A stretch of 64,000 nt of DNA from Methanobacterium aggregans. Lineage in GTDB: Archaea > Methanobacteriota > Methanobacteria > Methanobacteriales > Methanobacteriaceae. The notes under the pieces are model-generated. The model made no database searches. It was not told where the DNA came from and worked only from the letters and a program-made list of their open reading frames with translations. The number at the start of each line of letters is the position of its first letter. The stretch's first letter is position 1. The DNA is taken from contig NZ_JAGGLN010000005.1 of NCBI RefSeq assembly GCF_017874455.1, positions 155,516 through 219,515 of the forward strand. The letters are read 5' to 3'. Position numbers and translations under genes: made by a program. Positions 32,863 to 42,183 of this stretch are shown one piece after another.

Positions 32863-33243
32863 TTATGGAGGGTAGTATCCATCATTTTCCTTTTTATACC
32901 TGAGCCATGCATACAACATATGGTCATCAATTGTGTACTTCTTATTAGAATGTGAGAGTATCCCCTTATTTTTAAGTACATTCACATATTTTGCAAGTGT
33001 CCTATTGGAAAATTCTACTTCACTCAGCAACTCACTCCAAGTTGAAGGTCCCTTTTCAATGATGGTTGTGATAATGTCCTTTTCCTTTTCTGAAAGTGTG
33101 GCCCATATGGATGTCCACATAATGGCGATCTGCTCAATTTTTTCATAGAATGTCTGAATAATCATATCTTCATCGTACTTCACACTTCCAGACATGGTAT
33201 TACAGAAGCTGTTTATGTAGGCAGGATATCCTCTGTAGTTCAC
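32863..33243 (-). pseudogene. C-terminal remnant of an archaeal AAA-type ATPase
   Basis: 126 codons without any P-loop. The start (RGYPAYINSFCNTM) resembles the GGYP or GGHP sensor-like segment of the archaeal ATP_bind family (PF01637). The middle is a winged helix (KDIITTIIEKGPSTWSELLSEVEFSNRTLAKYVNVLKNKGIL), and the end YTIDDHMLYAWLRYK is the usual family terminus. The ATPase domain is missing: the 300 bases upstream have stops in all frames and no similar coding. The listed start is a GTG with no ribosome site. It could still be expressed as a DNA-binding protein, but a decayed gene is the simpler reading. Confidence 0.55.
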
Positions 33244-33507
33244 ACAACTTTTATAGTTTACTTAATTTCACTAATGTACTTAGGTTAATCATTATTTTTG
33301 TTATACTTAATCTCACTACTATACTAAAATACACTAAAATTTTAAGTTTATTTGATTACACTTGTGTTATTGAATACACTGATTGGAACTTAACTGGATT
33401 GCATTTGTAATTTTCATTTTATTTGATATAACAACCTAATTTTGCTTTTTATTTGAATCAAAGCAACCATTCAACTCTTTTGAATCTCCTTGATCCCACA
33501 AGAGAAA

Positions 33508-33533
33508 AGTATATAAGCATATACTTATATACT
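33508..33533 (+). promoter_or_regulatory. Palindromic operator over the arsR-lon promoter
   Basis: AGTATATAAG-CATATA-CTTATATACT is a perfect inverted repeat with ten-base arms. It contains the TATA box (TATATAAG), and transcription would begin about 25 bases on, near 33537, just before the ATG at 33542. The size and symmetry fit a dimeric ArsR regulator blocking TBP, so self-repression is likely. Confidence 0.7.
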
Positions 33534-33541
33534 TATGTTCC

Positions 33542-33880
33542 ATGCTGGAGATAGATCATGGTCACGACCCTGAGGTACAGGAAGAACTGGAAGAGCTCTT
33601 CAAGGCACTTGCCAATGGTAACAGGCTCATACTGATTCGTTGGCTTGCTTCAGGTGAAATAGAAAGGATCAGTGTAACTGAGATGGCAAATATAATGGGC
33701 CTGACACAGCCTGCAGCCTCACAGCACCTTAAAGTACTCAAAACAGTTAAGATCCTCCATGCAGAAAAGGAAGGTAACTACATTTACTACACATTCAATA
33801 AACGTGCCCTGTTAAAGCACAAAAAAAATATCGATTTTTTATTCAGTTGTGCCTTAGCAAAGTGCGATCAATTCAAATAA
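33542..33880 (+). CDS. ArsR-family transcriptional regulator
   Basis: A 112-residue winged-helix repressor: EELFKALANGNRLILIRWLASGEIERISVTEMANIMGLTQPAASQHLKVLKTVKIL, with the recognition helix TQPAASQHLKVL, then a wing (HAEKEGNYIYYTF). The metal-site motif ELCVCDL of arsenic sensors is absent. Two cysteines occur near the C-terminus (CALAKC), which could sense metal or redox. The ATG is eight bases past the palindrome, so the mRNA is leaderless or nearly so. lon follows after 78 bases on the same strand, probably in the same transcript. Confidence 0.9.
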   Translation: MLEIDHGHDPEVQEELEELFKALANGNRLILIRWLASGEIERISVTEMANIMGLTQPAASQHLKVLKTVKILHAEKEGNYIYYTFNKRALLKHKKNIDFLFSCALAKCDQFK

Positions 33881-33958
33881 AATTATGAACAGGGATAAAC
33901 CCAAAACGGAACTTAAAAACCAGGCTAAAATGCCGCATATGTGCCCTTGGGTGATAAT

Positions 33959-36337
33959 ATGAAAGAAACGAATTTCAATGAAGAATTAGCTGTAGTGGTC
34001 ATACCAGATGTTCCACTACTACCTGAAACCAATATCAACCTCAAAGTTGGTAAAGAAGCTGGAAGCGAAATCTACACCCGTGTTAAAGACGATGATTTCC
34101 ACGGTATAGCTTTAGCTCTTAAACAAATGAATCCTGAAGGATTCCCTGAAGAATCTGATTTCTACAGGATAGGAACCATCATCCACATCCAAAACGTCAA
34201 GGAAATGAAGGACTTCTACCAGATCAAAGCCGAGATCAAGGAAAGGGTGGAAGTGGAAGATTTCATTGCTGACGGTGATAATTACAGGGCAAACTACAGC
34301 TTCTTGCCCGACATCATAGATCTGGAGCCTTTTGACCAGGAAGAAATGCTCATGAACATCCAGAACCTGGTAGAAGAGATAAGTGAGAACTTCAAGGGAT
34401 CAGAAGCTTACCTCAAACAGGTCCATGAATTAAATGATTTAACGAAGGTCATGGCCTACGTGTTCCCATACATGAGGCTTTCAATTGCGGAAAAACAGGA
34501 ATTACTTGAAATGCGCTCCCTCAGAGAGAGGAGTTTGAAGTTCCTTGAGTTACTCGTTGACCAGAAGGAATCCATCAAGTTCCACATGGAAATGGGAGCC
34601 AGACTCAACGAGGAGATGAACAAAAAACACAGGGAAACAATGCTCAAAGAGCAGCTAAAAGCCATACAAGATGAGCTGAGTGATTCTGAAGGACACTACG
34701 GCAACAAGGATTACAGAACGCTCATAGAAGAATCCCAGATGCCAGATGAGGTAAGGGAGGTTGCACTTGATGAGGTTAACAAACTCGAGAGAGGGGGTTC
34801 CAACAACTCTGAGGAAAACGTTATCAGAAACTACCTGGATCTTTTGACCAGCCTACCATGGGGACCAAGTGAAACCAGGGATATAGATATTGAAGCTGCA
34901 AGGAAGTTACTTGATGAACAGCACTACGGCCTTGACAAAGTCAAAGACCGCATAATTCAGCACCTCACAGTCATGAAATTGAAACAGAACAAACAGGGTT
35001 CAATACTCCTGCTTGTGGGTCCACCTGGAACAGGTAAAACAAGTCTTGGAAAAAGTATAGCAGAAGCCCTGGGCCGTGAATACGTCAGGATAAGCCTGGG
35101 AGGTGTCAGGGATGAATCAGAGATCAGGGGTCACAGAAGAACCTACCTTGGAGCATTACCAGGTAGGATCATCAATGGAATGAAACGTGCAGGAACCAGA
35201 AACCCTGTGTTCATCCTTGATGAGGTGGATAAACTCATGGCATCTGTAAACGGCGACCCAGAAAGTGCCCTCCTCGAGGTGCTTGACCCAGAGCAGAACG
35301 ACACCTTCTCAGACCACTACCTTGACGTGCCCTACGATCTTTCAGATGTGTTCTTCATAGCCACCGCAAATTCACTCAGGGACATTTCAGGACCCCTACG
35401 TGACCGTATGGAGATCATCCAGATAGGCAGCTACACCAGTCATGAAAAGTTCAGAATAGGAAAGGACCACCTCATAGCAGATGTGCTTGAAGACAACGGC
35501 CTGGATGAAACCAAACTCCAGATCCAAGACGAAGCCCTGAAAACCCTCATAGAAAACTACACAAGAGAAGCAGGTGTCAGGGGACTTAAACGTCAGCTTG
35601 CAACAGTTGCCAGGGTTGCATCAGAAAAAATCGTCCTCGGAAAGGTTGAATTACCCTACGTGGTCAGGGAGGACATGCTCTACGACATGCTGGGCCATGA
35701 ACTCATCCAGATAAACAGGGTTGGTGAAAACAACCTTCCAGGAGTTGTAACTGGACTGGCATGGACACCTGTGGGTGGGGACATACTCTTCATTGAAGGA
35801 GCTTTCATGCCAGGAACAGGTAAATTAACCCTTACAGGTCAACTTGGTGATGTTATGAAGGAATCTGCAAAGATATCCCAGAGCCTCATCCGTTCAAGAA
35901 TGGCTTTCAGCCTCAAGAACATGGAGTTCGATAAGAAGGACCTGCACATACACGTTCCTTCAGGTGCAATTCCAAAGGATGGACCATCTGCAGGAGTGGG
36001 ACTTCTAACCACAATAGCATCCCTTGTAACAGGTCAGGCAGTTGACTCTGAACTGGCAATGACAGGTGAAATATCCCTCAGAGGTGCAGTGCTGCCTGTT
36101 GGAGGTATCAAGGAGAAGGTTCTTGCAGCACACCGTGCAGGAATCAAAAGGGTTATACTGCCAAAGGAAAATGCAAAGGACCTTGATGATGTTCCAGATG
36201 ATGTTAAAGCAGAACTGGAGTTCATAACAGTGGAAACAGTTGAGGATGTTATAAAGGAAACCATTGGTATAGAACTCCCAAAACCAGTGCTAATGGATAT
36301 TAATACAGATTCACTGGCTGGTGGGGCAGGGGCTTAA
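33959..36337 (+). CDS. lon: Lon protease, bacterial LonA type
   Basis: An ATP-dependent serine protease of about 792 residues in the three-part LonA layout. It has an N-terminal substrate domain (residues about 10-200), an AAA+ domain with Walker A GPPGTGKTS and Walker B VFILDEVDK, and a C-terminal protease domain with the catalytic serine in PKDGPSAGVG and the lysine about 43 residues later in KEKVLAAH. It lacks the transmembrane segment of the usual archaeal LonB, so it is soluble and of bacterial type, which suggests gene transfer. GGGTGAT before the ATG at 33959 favours this start over an upstream GTG. It degrades damaged or regulatory proteins and is probably controlled by the ArsR regulator. 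Confidence 0.95.
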   Translation: MKETNFNEELAVVVIPDVPLLPETNINLKVGKEAGSEIYTRVKDDDFHGIALALKQMNPEGFPEESDFYRIGTIIHIQNVKEMKDFYQIKAEIKERVEVEDFIADGDNYRANYSFLPDIIDLEPFDQEEMLMNIQNLVEEISENFKGSEAYLKQVHELNDLTKVMAYVFPYMRLSIAEKQELLEMRSLRERSLKFLELLVDQKESIKFHMEMGARLNEEMNKKHRETMLKEQLKAIQDELSDSEGHYGNKDYRTLIEESQMPDEVREVALDEVNKLERGGSNNSEENVIRNYLDLLTSLPWGPSETRDIDIEAARKLLDEQHYGLDKVKDRIIQHLTVMKLKQNKQGSILLLVGPPGTGKTSLGKSIAEALGREYVRISLGGVRDESEIRGHRRTYLGALPGRIINGMKRAGTRNPVFILDEVDKLMASVNGDPESALLEVLDPEQNDTFSDHYLDVPYDLSDVFFIATANSLRDISGPLRDRMEIIQIGSYTSHEKFRIGKDHLIADVLEDNGLDETKLQIQDEALKTLIENYTREAGVRGLKRQLATVARVASEKIVLGKVELPYVVREDMLYDMLGHELIQINRVGENNLPGVVTGLAWTPVGGDILFIEGAFMPGTGKLTLTGQLGDVMKESAKISQSLIRSRMAFSLKNMEFDKKDLHIHVPSGAIPKDGPSAGVGLLTTIASLVTGQAVDSELAMTGEISLRGAVLPVGGIKEKVLAAHRAGIKRVILPKENAKDLDDVPDDVKAELEFITVETVEDVIKETIGIELPKPVLMDINTDSLAGGAGA

Positions 36338-36589
36338 TCCCAGAACATAAATGAGAAATTCATTCAATTTAAACTTCCTTTTGGATTGGAAGATTTCTCA
36401 ATTTTTTCTTTATTTTTAAGATTTATTTTTGAAAAATAAGATTATTTAATTCTTCAATATCTATTTAAACCTTAAAATTCTTTTATTTAACTAAAAATTT
36501 ACATTTATTATTTAAAAAAAATTTTTATATTTATCAGATTTTTATATTTATCAGCATGCCTTTAAAAATAAAGTTTTTAATGGAATTAA

Positions 36590-36970
36590 TCAACTAACCC
36601 TCTTGAAGTCAAGGATCACCCTTACCATAGCGGGTTCAGTGTCAATATCCACGGTTATTGCAGGTCCTTCGTCCATGTACATGGAAACTAAAAGAAACTC
36701 ATCTGATACTTTTTCCCCATCACCTGCAGTTGTGTTTATGATGAAGAGTTCCTCTTCGCTACTTTCAAAGAAATCCACAACCTTGGATGTGTCCGGCCCA
36801 ACAACCCTGAGCATGATCATGAGGTGTTCCTCTGTAGAGAAATGGAAATCCTTAACGAACTCGCGAGGAATTATTAAATCTGTTTTAATACCGTCAGTCT
36901 CTTTAATGAATGTTACAGCTTCAGATACTCCCACCAAGATAATCACCCTCTTCAGTTTTTTTTTATTCAT
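36590..36970 (-). CDS. Hypothetical protein
   Basis: A 126-residue protein that I do not recognise. It is acidic and mixed alpha/beta: KTDLIIPREFVKDFHF, then LMIMLRVVGPDTSKVVDFFESSEEELFIIN, LLVSMYMDEGPAITVDIDTE and VRVILDFKR. There is no signal, membrane helix or metal motif. The start is uncertain: the ATG at 36970 has no ribosome site, while GAGGGTGAT inside the first codons is well placed for a TTG at 36937 (first residues then MVGVSEAV). It stands alone between lon and the polysaccharide locus. Confidence 0.6.
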   Translation of the reverse strand: MNKKKLKRVIILVGVSEAVTFIKETDGIKTDLIIPREFVKDFHFSTEEHLMIMLRVVGPDTSKVVDFFESSEEELFIINTTAGDGEKVSDEFLLVSMYMDEGPAITVDIDTEPAMVRVILDFKRVS

Positions 36971-37062
36971 GAAATTGAATCATTTAATAATTATTTGATT
37001 CTTTAGATTAATAAATATGAAAATTGGATGATGTCAATGCCAACCCTTTGACTCAATCATCT

Positions 37063-37070
37063 AAAAAAAA
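37063..37070 (-). terminator. T-run at the end of the polysaccharide operon
   Basis: Reading leftwards, eight T follow a CCCCC block about 15 bases after the stop of the sugar-transferase gene. This is a plausible end for the leftward operon that starts at 43512. Confidence 0.45.
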
Positions 37071-37085
37071 GGGGGTTAAACCAGA

Positions 37086-38483
37086 TCAGTAGGCATTATC
37101 AAACCAGTTTAGAAATGTCATGAAGAATATTTTCACATCTAAGAGGAAGCTCCAGTTCTCAACGTAGTAAATATCATGTTTTATCCTTTCTGCAATGGAT
37201 GTATCTCCTCTCCAACCATTAACCTGAGCCCAGCCTGTCATTCCAGGTCTTACGTAGTGTTTGATCATGTACTTGGGAATTTCATCCCTGAACTTCTCTA
37301 CGAAGTACGGACGTTCTGGTCTGGGACCTATTAAACTCATATCTCCCTTTAATATGTTGAAAAATTGGGGTAGTTCATCGATGTTGGTTTTTCTGATGAA
37401 GGAACCGATCCTTGTCTTACGGGGATCTTTATCTGTGCTCCACTGATACTTTTCATCTTTTTCATCCTGAACCTTCATACTCCTGAACTTGTACATGGCA
37501 AATAACTTCTTATTATGGCCAACTCTTTCTTGTTTATAAATCACAGGTCCTGAAGAGCTTATTTTTATTAAAATAGCTGTTATGATCAGTATTGGTGATG
37601 TTACAATGATCCCTGAAATTGCAACGAAGATATCGAATATCCTCTTGACTGTCTTGTTGGAATATTTCTCAAGGGGCACGTATCTTATGTTTATAACAGG
37701 AATATCATCTATCATGTCAAAGTAAGGCTTTGCAGGGCAGTAAATGAAATAATCGGGAATTATCTCAGCTTTCACACCACACCTCTCAAGTGTGTCCACG
37801 ATACTTTCTATGATCTTATGATGCCTTGCAGATAATGTTATTATAACCCTGTCAATTTCATTGTTTTTAACTATCTTTTCAACATCGTTTATATTCCCTA
37901 TAACAGTTGAATCCTGAACTTTATGTCCTTTTTCAAATTTATCATCCAGAAATCCAATTATTTCATACCCTATGTATTTACTTTCCTTAATTTTAACTGC
38001 AAATTTCTCGCCAAGTTCTCCTGCCCCTACAACCAGAATATATTTGATGTTGAATCCTTTACATCGGATATACCTTAAGAAAGATCTGAGAACATATCTT
38101 TCCCCAATGCAAAATCCACAGCTTAAAATAGCGAAGATGATGAGGAGGTACCTTGAATAATTGATGATGTTAATTAGGTAAAGGGATGTAAGGATAACCA
38201 GAAATCCGAGAACATTTCCCTTGATGATCTGTAACGCTTCAGAATCAAAGTTTTTAGTTCTTTGGGGATCGTACAAACCAAATGAATAATAAAGGAAAAT
38301 GTAGAGTGGTAATATAAGCAAAAGTGAGATCATGTACTGTTTGAAGGACCATATGCCATATCCAGCACCTAGAATATCTGTTTCAAAACGCAGATACCAT
38401 GCTAAAATTAATGAAAACCCTATCACAGCCATATCTACAATAATTAGTATGGCGTTGAAAAATCTTTGATTTTCTCTGATCAT
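37086..38483 (-). CDS. Polyprenyl-phosphate sugar phosphotransferase (initiating)
   Basis: A 465-residue enzyme that starts glycan assembly by moving a sugar-1-phosphate from a UDP-sugar to a polyprenyl phosphate. Four or five N-terminal membrane helices (residues 10-130) come first, then a Rossmann-like domain with VVGAGELGEKFAVKI, and then the bacterial sugar-transferase domain from about residue 270 (VKRIFDIFVAISGIIVTSPI, YKFRSMK, NIDELPQFFNILKGDMSLIGPRPERP, RPGMTGWAQVNGWRG). The sugar is not deducible. It is the last gene of the leftward cluster, and GTGAT precedes the ATG. Confidence 0.93.
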   Translation of the reverse strand: MIRENQRFFNAILIIVDMAVIGFSLILAWYLRFETDILGAGYGIWSFKQYMISLLLILPLYIFLYYSFGLYDPQRTKNFDSEALQIIKGNVLGFLVILTSLYLINIINYSRYLLIIFAILSCGFCIGERYVLRSFLRYIRCKGFNIKYILVVGAGELGEKFAVKIKESKYIGYEIIGFLDDKFEKGHKVQDSTVIGNINDVEKIVKNNEIDRVIITLSARHHKIIESIVDTLERCGVKAEIIPDYFIYCPAKPYFDMIDDIPVINIRYVPLEKYSNKTVKRIFDIFVAISGIIVTSPILIITAILIKISSSGPVIYKQERVGHNKKLFAMYKFRSMKVQDEKDEKYQWSTDKDPRKTRIGSFIRKTNIDELPQFFNILKGDMSLIGPRPERPYFVEKFRDEIPKYMIKHYVRPGMTGWAQVNGWRGDTSIAERIKHDIYYVENWSFLLDVKIFFMTFLNWFDNAY

Positions 38484-38517
38484 TTAAAATCACTGTTTTT
38501 TTGAGTTTTTCAAGTAA

Positions 38518-39396
38518 TTACTTGAAGAAATTTATGAACCTCTTCAAACAGTACATGCCCCATATTCCAAGATAAGTAATAAATGTTACTGTTTTTGGAT
38601 AGTTGTTCTTATAATGTTTGTTGTAGAATAGGTGCATTGCCCTATAGAACTCATATATCATCTTTGGTTTTTCTTTTTTGTTGAGGCTCCCACCTTTGTA
38701 ATGGATTATCTGAGCATCACTGTAATAGATTATCTTCCAGTTTCCTGCCCTTATACGGTAGCACCAGTCTATGTCCTCCCCGTACATGAAGAAGGTTTCA
38801 TCCAGAAGACCCACATCCTCTATCGTGTTGGATCTGACCATCATGAAAGCCCCCATGATACAGTCAACCTCGTAGGTCTCATTTTCATCCAGGTAGGTGA
38901 GGTTGTAACGTCCGAAACGTTTGCTCTTTGGGAAAAGCTTTGAAAGACCTGTCATCCTGTAGAATGAGACACAGACCGTTGGAAAACTTCTCCTGCAGGC
39001 TTTGTCCAATTTTCCATCTGGAAGAAGAACCTTACAGCCCAGTGCACCTATTCTTTCATCTTTTTCCATGTATTCAATGCATCGCTCCAGGCAGTCATCC
39101 ACAACCACGGTGTCGGAGTTGAGAAGTAGAACGTATTTTGAATCAGTTTCTTTCAGTGCCTGGTTATTTGCATGGGCAAAACCCCTGTTTTCCTTGCTTG
39201 AAATGAACCTGATCAATCCCTGTTCTGTTTCCTTTGAAAAGTACTCCTCTAACCTTTCAAGACTGCCGTCACCGGATGCACTGTCCACCAGAAATATCTC
39301 ATAGCTGAAGGGGTGATCTCTTTTTAAAACGGATTCTATGGTTTGTTTGGTTAAATTGTAAGTTCTGTAGTTTACCACTATGATGGACAGATCCAT
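38518..39396 (-). CDS. GT2 glycosyltransferase, WbbL-like
   Basis: A 292-residue family 2 glycosyltransferase: SIIVVNYRTYNLTKQTIESV, FLVDSASGDGS, LLLNSDTVVVDD (DxD-like), and GAFMMVRSNTIEDVGLLDETFFMYGEDIDWCYR with the catalytic base region. The order resembles rhamnosyltransferases such as WbbL. A short hydrophobic segment is at the C-terminus. AGGAG precedes the ATG. It sits between the initiating transferase and another GT2; a gap of 215 bases precedes it. Confidence 0.88.
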   Translation of the reverse strand: MDLSIIVVNYRTYNLTKQTIESVLKRDHPFSYEIFLVDSASGDGSLERLEEYFSKETEQGLIRFISSKENRGFAHANNQALKETDSKYVLLLNSDTVVVDDCLERCIEYMEKDERIGALGCKVLLPDGKLDKACRRSFPTVCVSFYRMTGLSKLFPKSKRFGRYNLTYLDENETYEVDCIMGAFMMVRSNTIEDVGLLDETFFMYGEDIDWCYRIRAGNWKIIYYSDAQIIHYKGGSLNKKEKPKMIYEFYRAMHLFYNKHYKNNYPKTVTFITYLGIWGMYCLKRFINFFK

Positions 39397-39610
39397 TTTA
39401 ACGCTCCTTTTGGTGGGTATGTCTTTATTGGAAAATCATTAATTAATTGATCCCTATGTTTTTTAATAAGTTTTCCCTGTTATTTTTGATAGTTCCTCTT
39501 ATTTTTTTAGTTTTAATGAAGGCTTCTTTGAAGAATATTAATGGCTTTGAATATTCTAGAAATCAAAAGGATGGAAAGATTCTTCAATTTTTTTATCAAA
39601 AAAACTGCGT

Positions 39611-40552
39611 TCATAAAAACACGAATTTCACAGTATTTTTAATGAGAAGCCATTCAACTTTCACGTAGTTAATCAGGTTATTATTATATTTTATTTTTTC
39701 TACGTCATGACGGGAGTTAAACCCTTCCTTCAGCCCATCCAGGTAATCCCTTCCATATCCCTTCCTGAGGAAGAACAGATACTTTATGAAATATCCTAAA
39801 AGCAAGAATATGAGGTTTAAAGCTAACTGGGGCCAGGGCATGTTCTTGTAGGGAAGGTAAACGTTGTTCCTTGCAGATATTTTTACCTTGAATGCGTTGT
39901 GTTTACTCCCGCTGGTTCCACTGCCGTGATGGTAAACAACAGCTTCAGGACAGTAAATTGATTTGTAACCGTGGATACTGGCTCTGTAGCTTATATCAAC
40001 ATCCTCGAGGTAGGCGAAGAAGTTCTCATCGAAATATCCAATTTCCTTTAAGATACTTCTCCTGTAGAGGGCTGCCCCTGCACAGGCACTGAAAACCTCC
40101 TTTTTTTCATTGTAGTTATTAGCTGATCTTCCGTTACCCACCTTTTTTGTCCAGCCCAGAATGGTGTATGCATCACCTGCATCATCCATCAAATCCCTGT
40201 TTTCAAACTGGATCATCTTCGAGGAAACTGCGAAGATGTTTTCATCACTTTCAATGCACTTTACAAGTTTGGAGATGCAGTTTTTCTCAAGTTCAGTGTC
40301 GTTGTTTAAGAGGAACACGTAATCAGTTTTTGAAGCCTGGATTCCCTGGTTGACTGCAACTGCAAATCCCAGATTTTCCTGGTTTTTGATTAGGGTAAAA
40401 TCTGGATGATGTTCTGTTATGTATTCAACACTACCATCAGAAGAACTGTTATCAACTATGATAACTTCAGCTAGTTCCTTTTCAATGGATTCTAAACATT
40501 TTTCAAGGAAGTGCCTGCCGTTGTAGTTTGGGATAATCACAGTTAATTGCAT
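39611..40552 (-). CDS. GT2 glycosyltransferase
   Basis: A family 2 glycosyltransferase of about 313 residues: TVIIPNYNGRHFLEKCLESI, IVDNSSSDGSVEYI, FLLNNDTELE, and GYFDENFFAYLEDVDISYR. The C-terminal region has a hydrophobic helix near residue 260 (LALNLIFLLLGYFIKYLFFL) that may lie on the membrane. I prefer the ATG at 40552 because GGTGG is placed five bases before it and the family starts with this strand. An ATG at 40570 overlapping the wzt stop is possible and would add six residues. Confidence 0.88.
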   Translation of the reverse strand: MQLTVIIPNYNGRHFLEKCLESIEKELAEVIIVDNSSSDGSVEYITEHHPDFTLIKNQENLGFAVAVNQGIQASKTDYVFLLNNDTELEKNCISKLVKCIESDENIFAVSSKMIQFENRDLMDDAGDAYTILGWTKKVGNGRSANNYNEKKEVFSACAGAALYRRSILKEIGYFDENFFAYLEDVDISYRASIHGYKSIYCPEAVVYHHGSGTSGSKHNAFKVKISARNNVYLPYKNMPWPQLALNLIFLLLGYFIKYLFFLRKGYGRDYLDGLKEGFNSRHDVEKIKYNNNLINYVKVEWLLIKNTVKFVFL

Positions 40553-40566
40553 TGATTCCACCAGGT

Positions 40567-41316
40567 TCATGATTTATCTGAATGAACCCATTTATCGTAA
40601 AGCTCACAAACCTCATCAACAGGGCCCTTAGCCATCAACTTGCCATGTTGAAGCCATATTGCCTTGTTGCAAAAGCTTTTCACCATATCCACTGAGTGTG
40701 ATACAAATAGAAGCGTTACTTCACTATCCATCAGTGATTCCATTTTTTCACGGCTTTTTTCCTGGAATTTTACATCCCCCACAGACAGAACTTCATCCAA
40801 AATTAAGATCTCCGGCTTTACACTGGTTGCTATGGAAAAACCAAGTCTTGCTCTCATACCTGAAGAATAGTTTTTCAGGGGAACATCCAGGAACTCCTCT
40901 AATTCTGAAAACTCCACGATTTCATCAAATTTACTTTCTATAAACTCTTTGCTGTAACCAAGTAACGCTCCATTGAGAAATATGTTTTCTCTGCCAGTAT
41001 AATCCGGGTCAAAACCAGCACCTAACTCCAGCAAAGGGGATATACGTCCCTTCACTTCTATGCTGCCTTCTGTGGGTTTCATGACTCCTGAGATCAGTTT
41101 GAGCAGTGTACTTTTCCCTGCGCCGTTCATTCCAACCAGACCTAATCTGTCTCCCTTTTCAACTTCGAATGAAACGTCTTTAAGGGCCCAGAAAGGCTGA
41201 AACATGAGTTCCCTTTTAAGAAATTTAATAACGTACTCTTTGAGGTTGTCAACCTTTTCCTGGCTTAAATTGAATTCCATTCCAACGTTTTCAACCTTGA
41301 TAATAGTTTCTCCCAA
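40567..41316 (-). CDS. ABC transporter ATP-binding protein for polysaccharide export (Wzt-like)
   Basis: A 249-residue ATPase with Walker A GMNGAGKSTLL, Q-loop region LLELGAGFDPDYTGRENIFLNG typical of Wzt/TagH export proteins, signature YSSGMRARLGFS, Walker B ILILDEVLSVGD and switch histidine FVSHS. It lacks the C-terminal carbohydrate-recognition domain of long Wzt proteins, so export is not expected to depend on a terminal cap. The start is a TTG preceded by GGTGAT. Its permease partner is the next gene upstream. Confidence 0.92.
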   Translation of the reverse strand: MGETIIKVENVGMEFNLSQEKVDNLKEYVIKFLKRELMFQPFWALKDVSFEVEKGDRLGLVGMNGAGKSTLLKLISGVMKPTEGSIEVKGRISPLLELGAGFDPDYTGRENIFLNGALLGYSKEFIESKFDEIVEFSELEEFLDVPLKNYSSGMRARLGFSIATSVKPEILILDEVLSVGDVKFQEKSREKMESLMDSEVTLLFVSHSVDMVKSFCNKAIWLQHGKLMAKGPVDEVCELYDKWVHSDKS

Positions 41317-41332
41317 ATTCCATCACCTTCAA

Positions 41333-42166
41333 TTAAATGTAAAGTATAAATCTGTCTTGGTACTTGTAGAACAATGCAATTCCTAGCAGGAGGGCAACAA
41401 CACCAGATACCATGGCGAATAATAAAGTCATTGGATCGTAAGGTGTTCCATATAAAAATACGCTTCTACAGCAGCTTATAACTGCATAAACTGGGTTGTA
41501 ATACTGTATGAACCTGAAACTTTCAGGAACAATTTCTGCAGGGTAAAATATGGGCATGGCCCACATTAACATCATGAGTAAAACTCCGTAGAGATGTTCC
41601 ATATCTCTGAAGAACACATTTACAGTTGCCAGAATAAGTCCCATTCCTATGGTTAAAAGTAGTAATGCTACAAATGGTAGGGCTGCAAGAAGTATGTAAA
41701 TAGTGAATGGTGCATTGGTGGCTAACATTACGATAAAAAGAACCACAAGGGACAGCAGAAACGTTACGAAGTTGGATAAAATGGTGGACAGCGAGTACAT
41801 ATACTTTGGTACGTAAATCGTTTTAATTATAGCTGAACTACTTTTAATGGAACGCATGGCTCCGTTGGTTCCTCCTGCAAAGAACTGATACACTAAAATC
41901 CCGGTCAGGTAGTACACCGGAAAGTTAGGTATGGCACGTTTAAAAAACGTTGAAAATATTATGGTCAGCACGACCATACTCAAAAGGGGCTCTAAAAAGC
42001 TCCAGAATATTCCTAACACGGATCTTCTGTACTTAATTTTAATGTCTCTTGATACAAGTTCCCTGAGTAAGAAATTGTACTTTTTGAAGTTGGCAAAAAA
42101 TCTATGGTTAAATATTTCAATGTTCATTTGATCACTGTGAAATTCTTTTTTTATATCTTGTTCCAT
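41333..42166 (-). CDS. ABC transporter permease for polysaccharide export (Wzm-like)
   Basis: A 277-residue ABC-2 permease with six hydrophobic segments. The N-terminal cytoplasmic RDIKIKYRRSVLGIFWSFLEPLLSMVVLTIIF is the signature of Wzm/TagG transporters; later helices include FAGGTNGAMRSIKSSSAIIKT and MLMWAMPIFYPAEIVP. It moves lipid-linked glycan across the membrane. The ATG at 42166 has no clear ribosome site; a second ATG at 42127 follows GTGATC and is an alternative. wzt follows directly. Confidence 0.92.
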   Translation of the reverse strand: MEQDIKKEFHSDQMNIEIFNHRFFANFKKYNFLLRELVSRDIKIKYRRSVLGIFWSFLEPLLSMVVLTIIFSTFFKRAIPNFPVYYLTGILVYQFFAGGTNGAMRSIKSSSAIIKTIYVPKYMYSLSTILSNFVTFLLSLVVLFIVMLATNAPFTIYILLAALPFVALLLLTIGMGLILATVNVFFRDMEHLYGVLLMMLMWAMPIFYPAEIVPESFRFIQYYNPVYAVISCCRSVFLYGTPYDPMTLLFAMVSGVVALLLGIALFYKYQDRFILYI

Positions 42167-42183
42167 TAAAAATAGGAAATCTA

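Noticed and set aside
32863..33243. Intact MarR-type regulator
   Set aside because: The N-terminal GYPAY segment and C-terminal YTIDDHMLYAWL fit the end of an archaeal ATPase better, and no ribosome site precedes the GTG.
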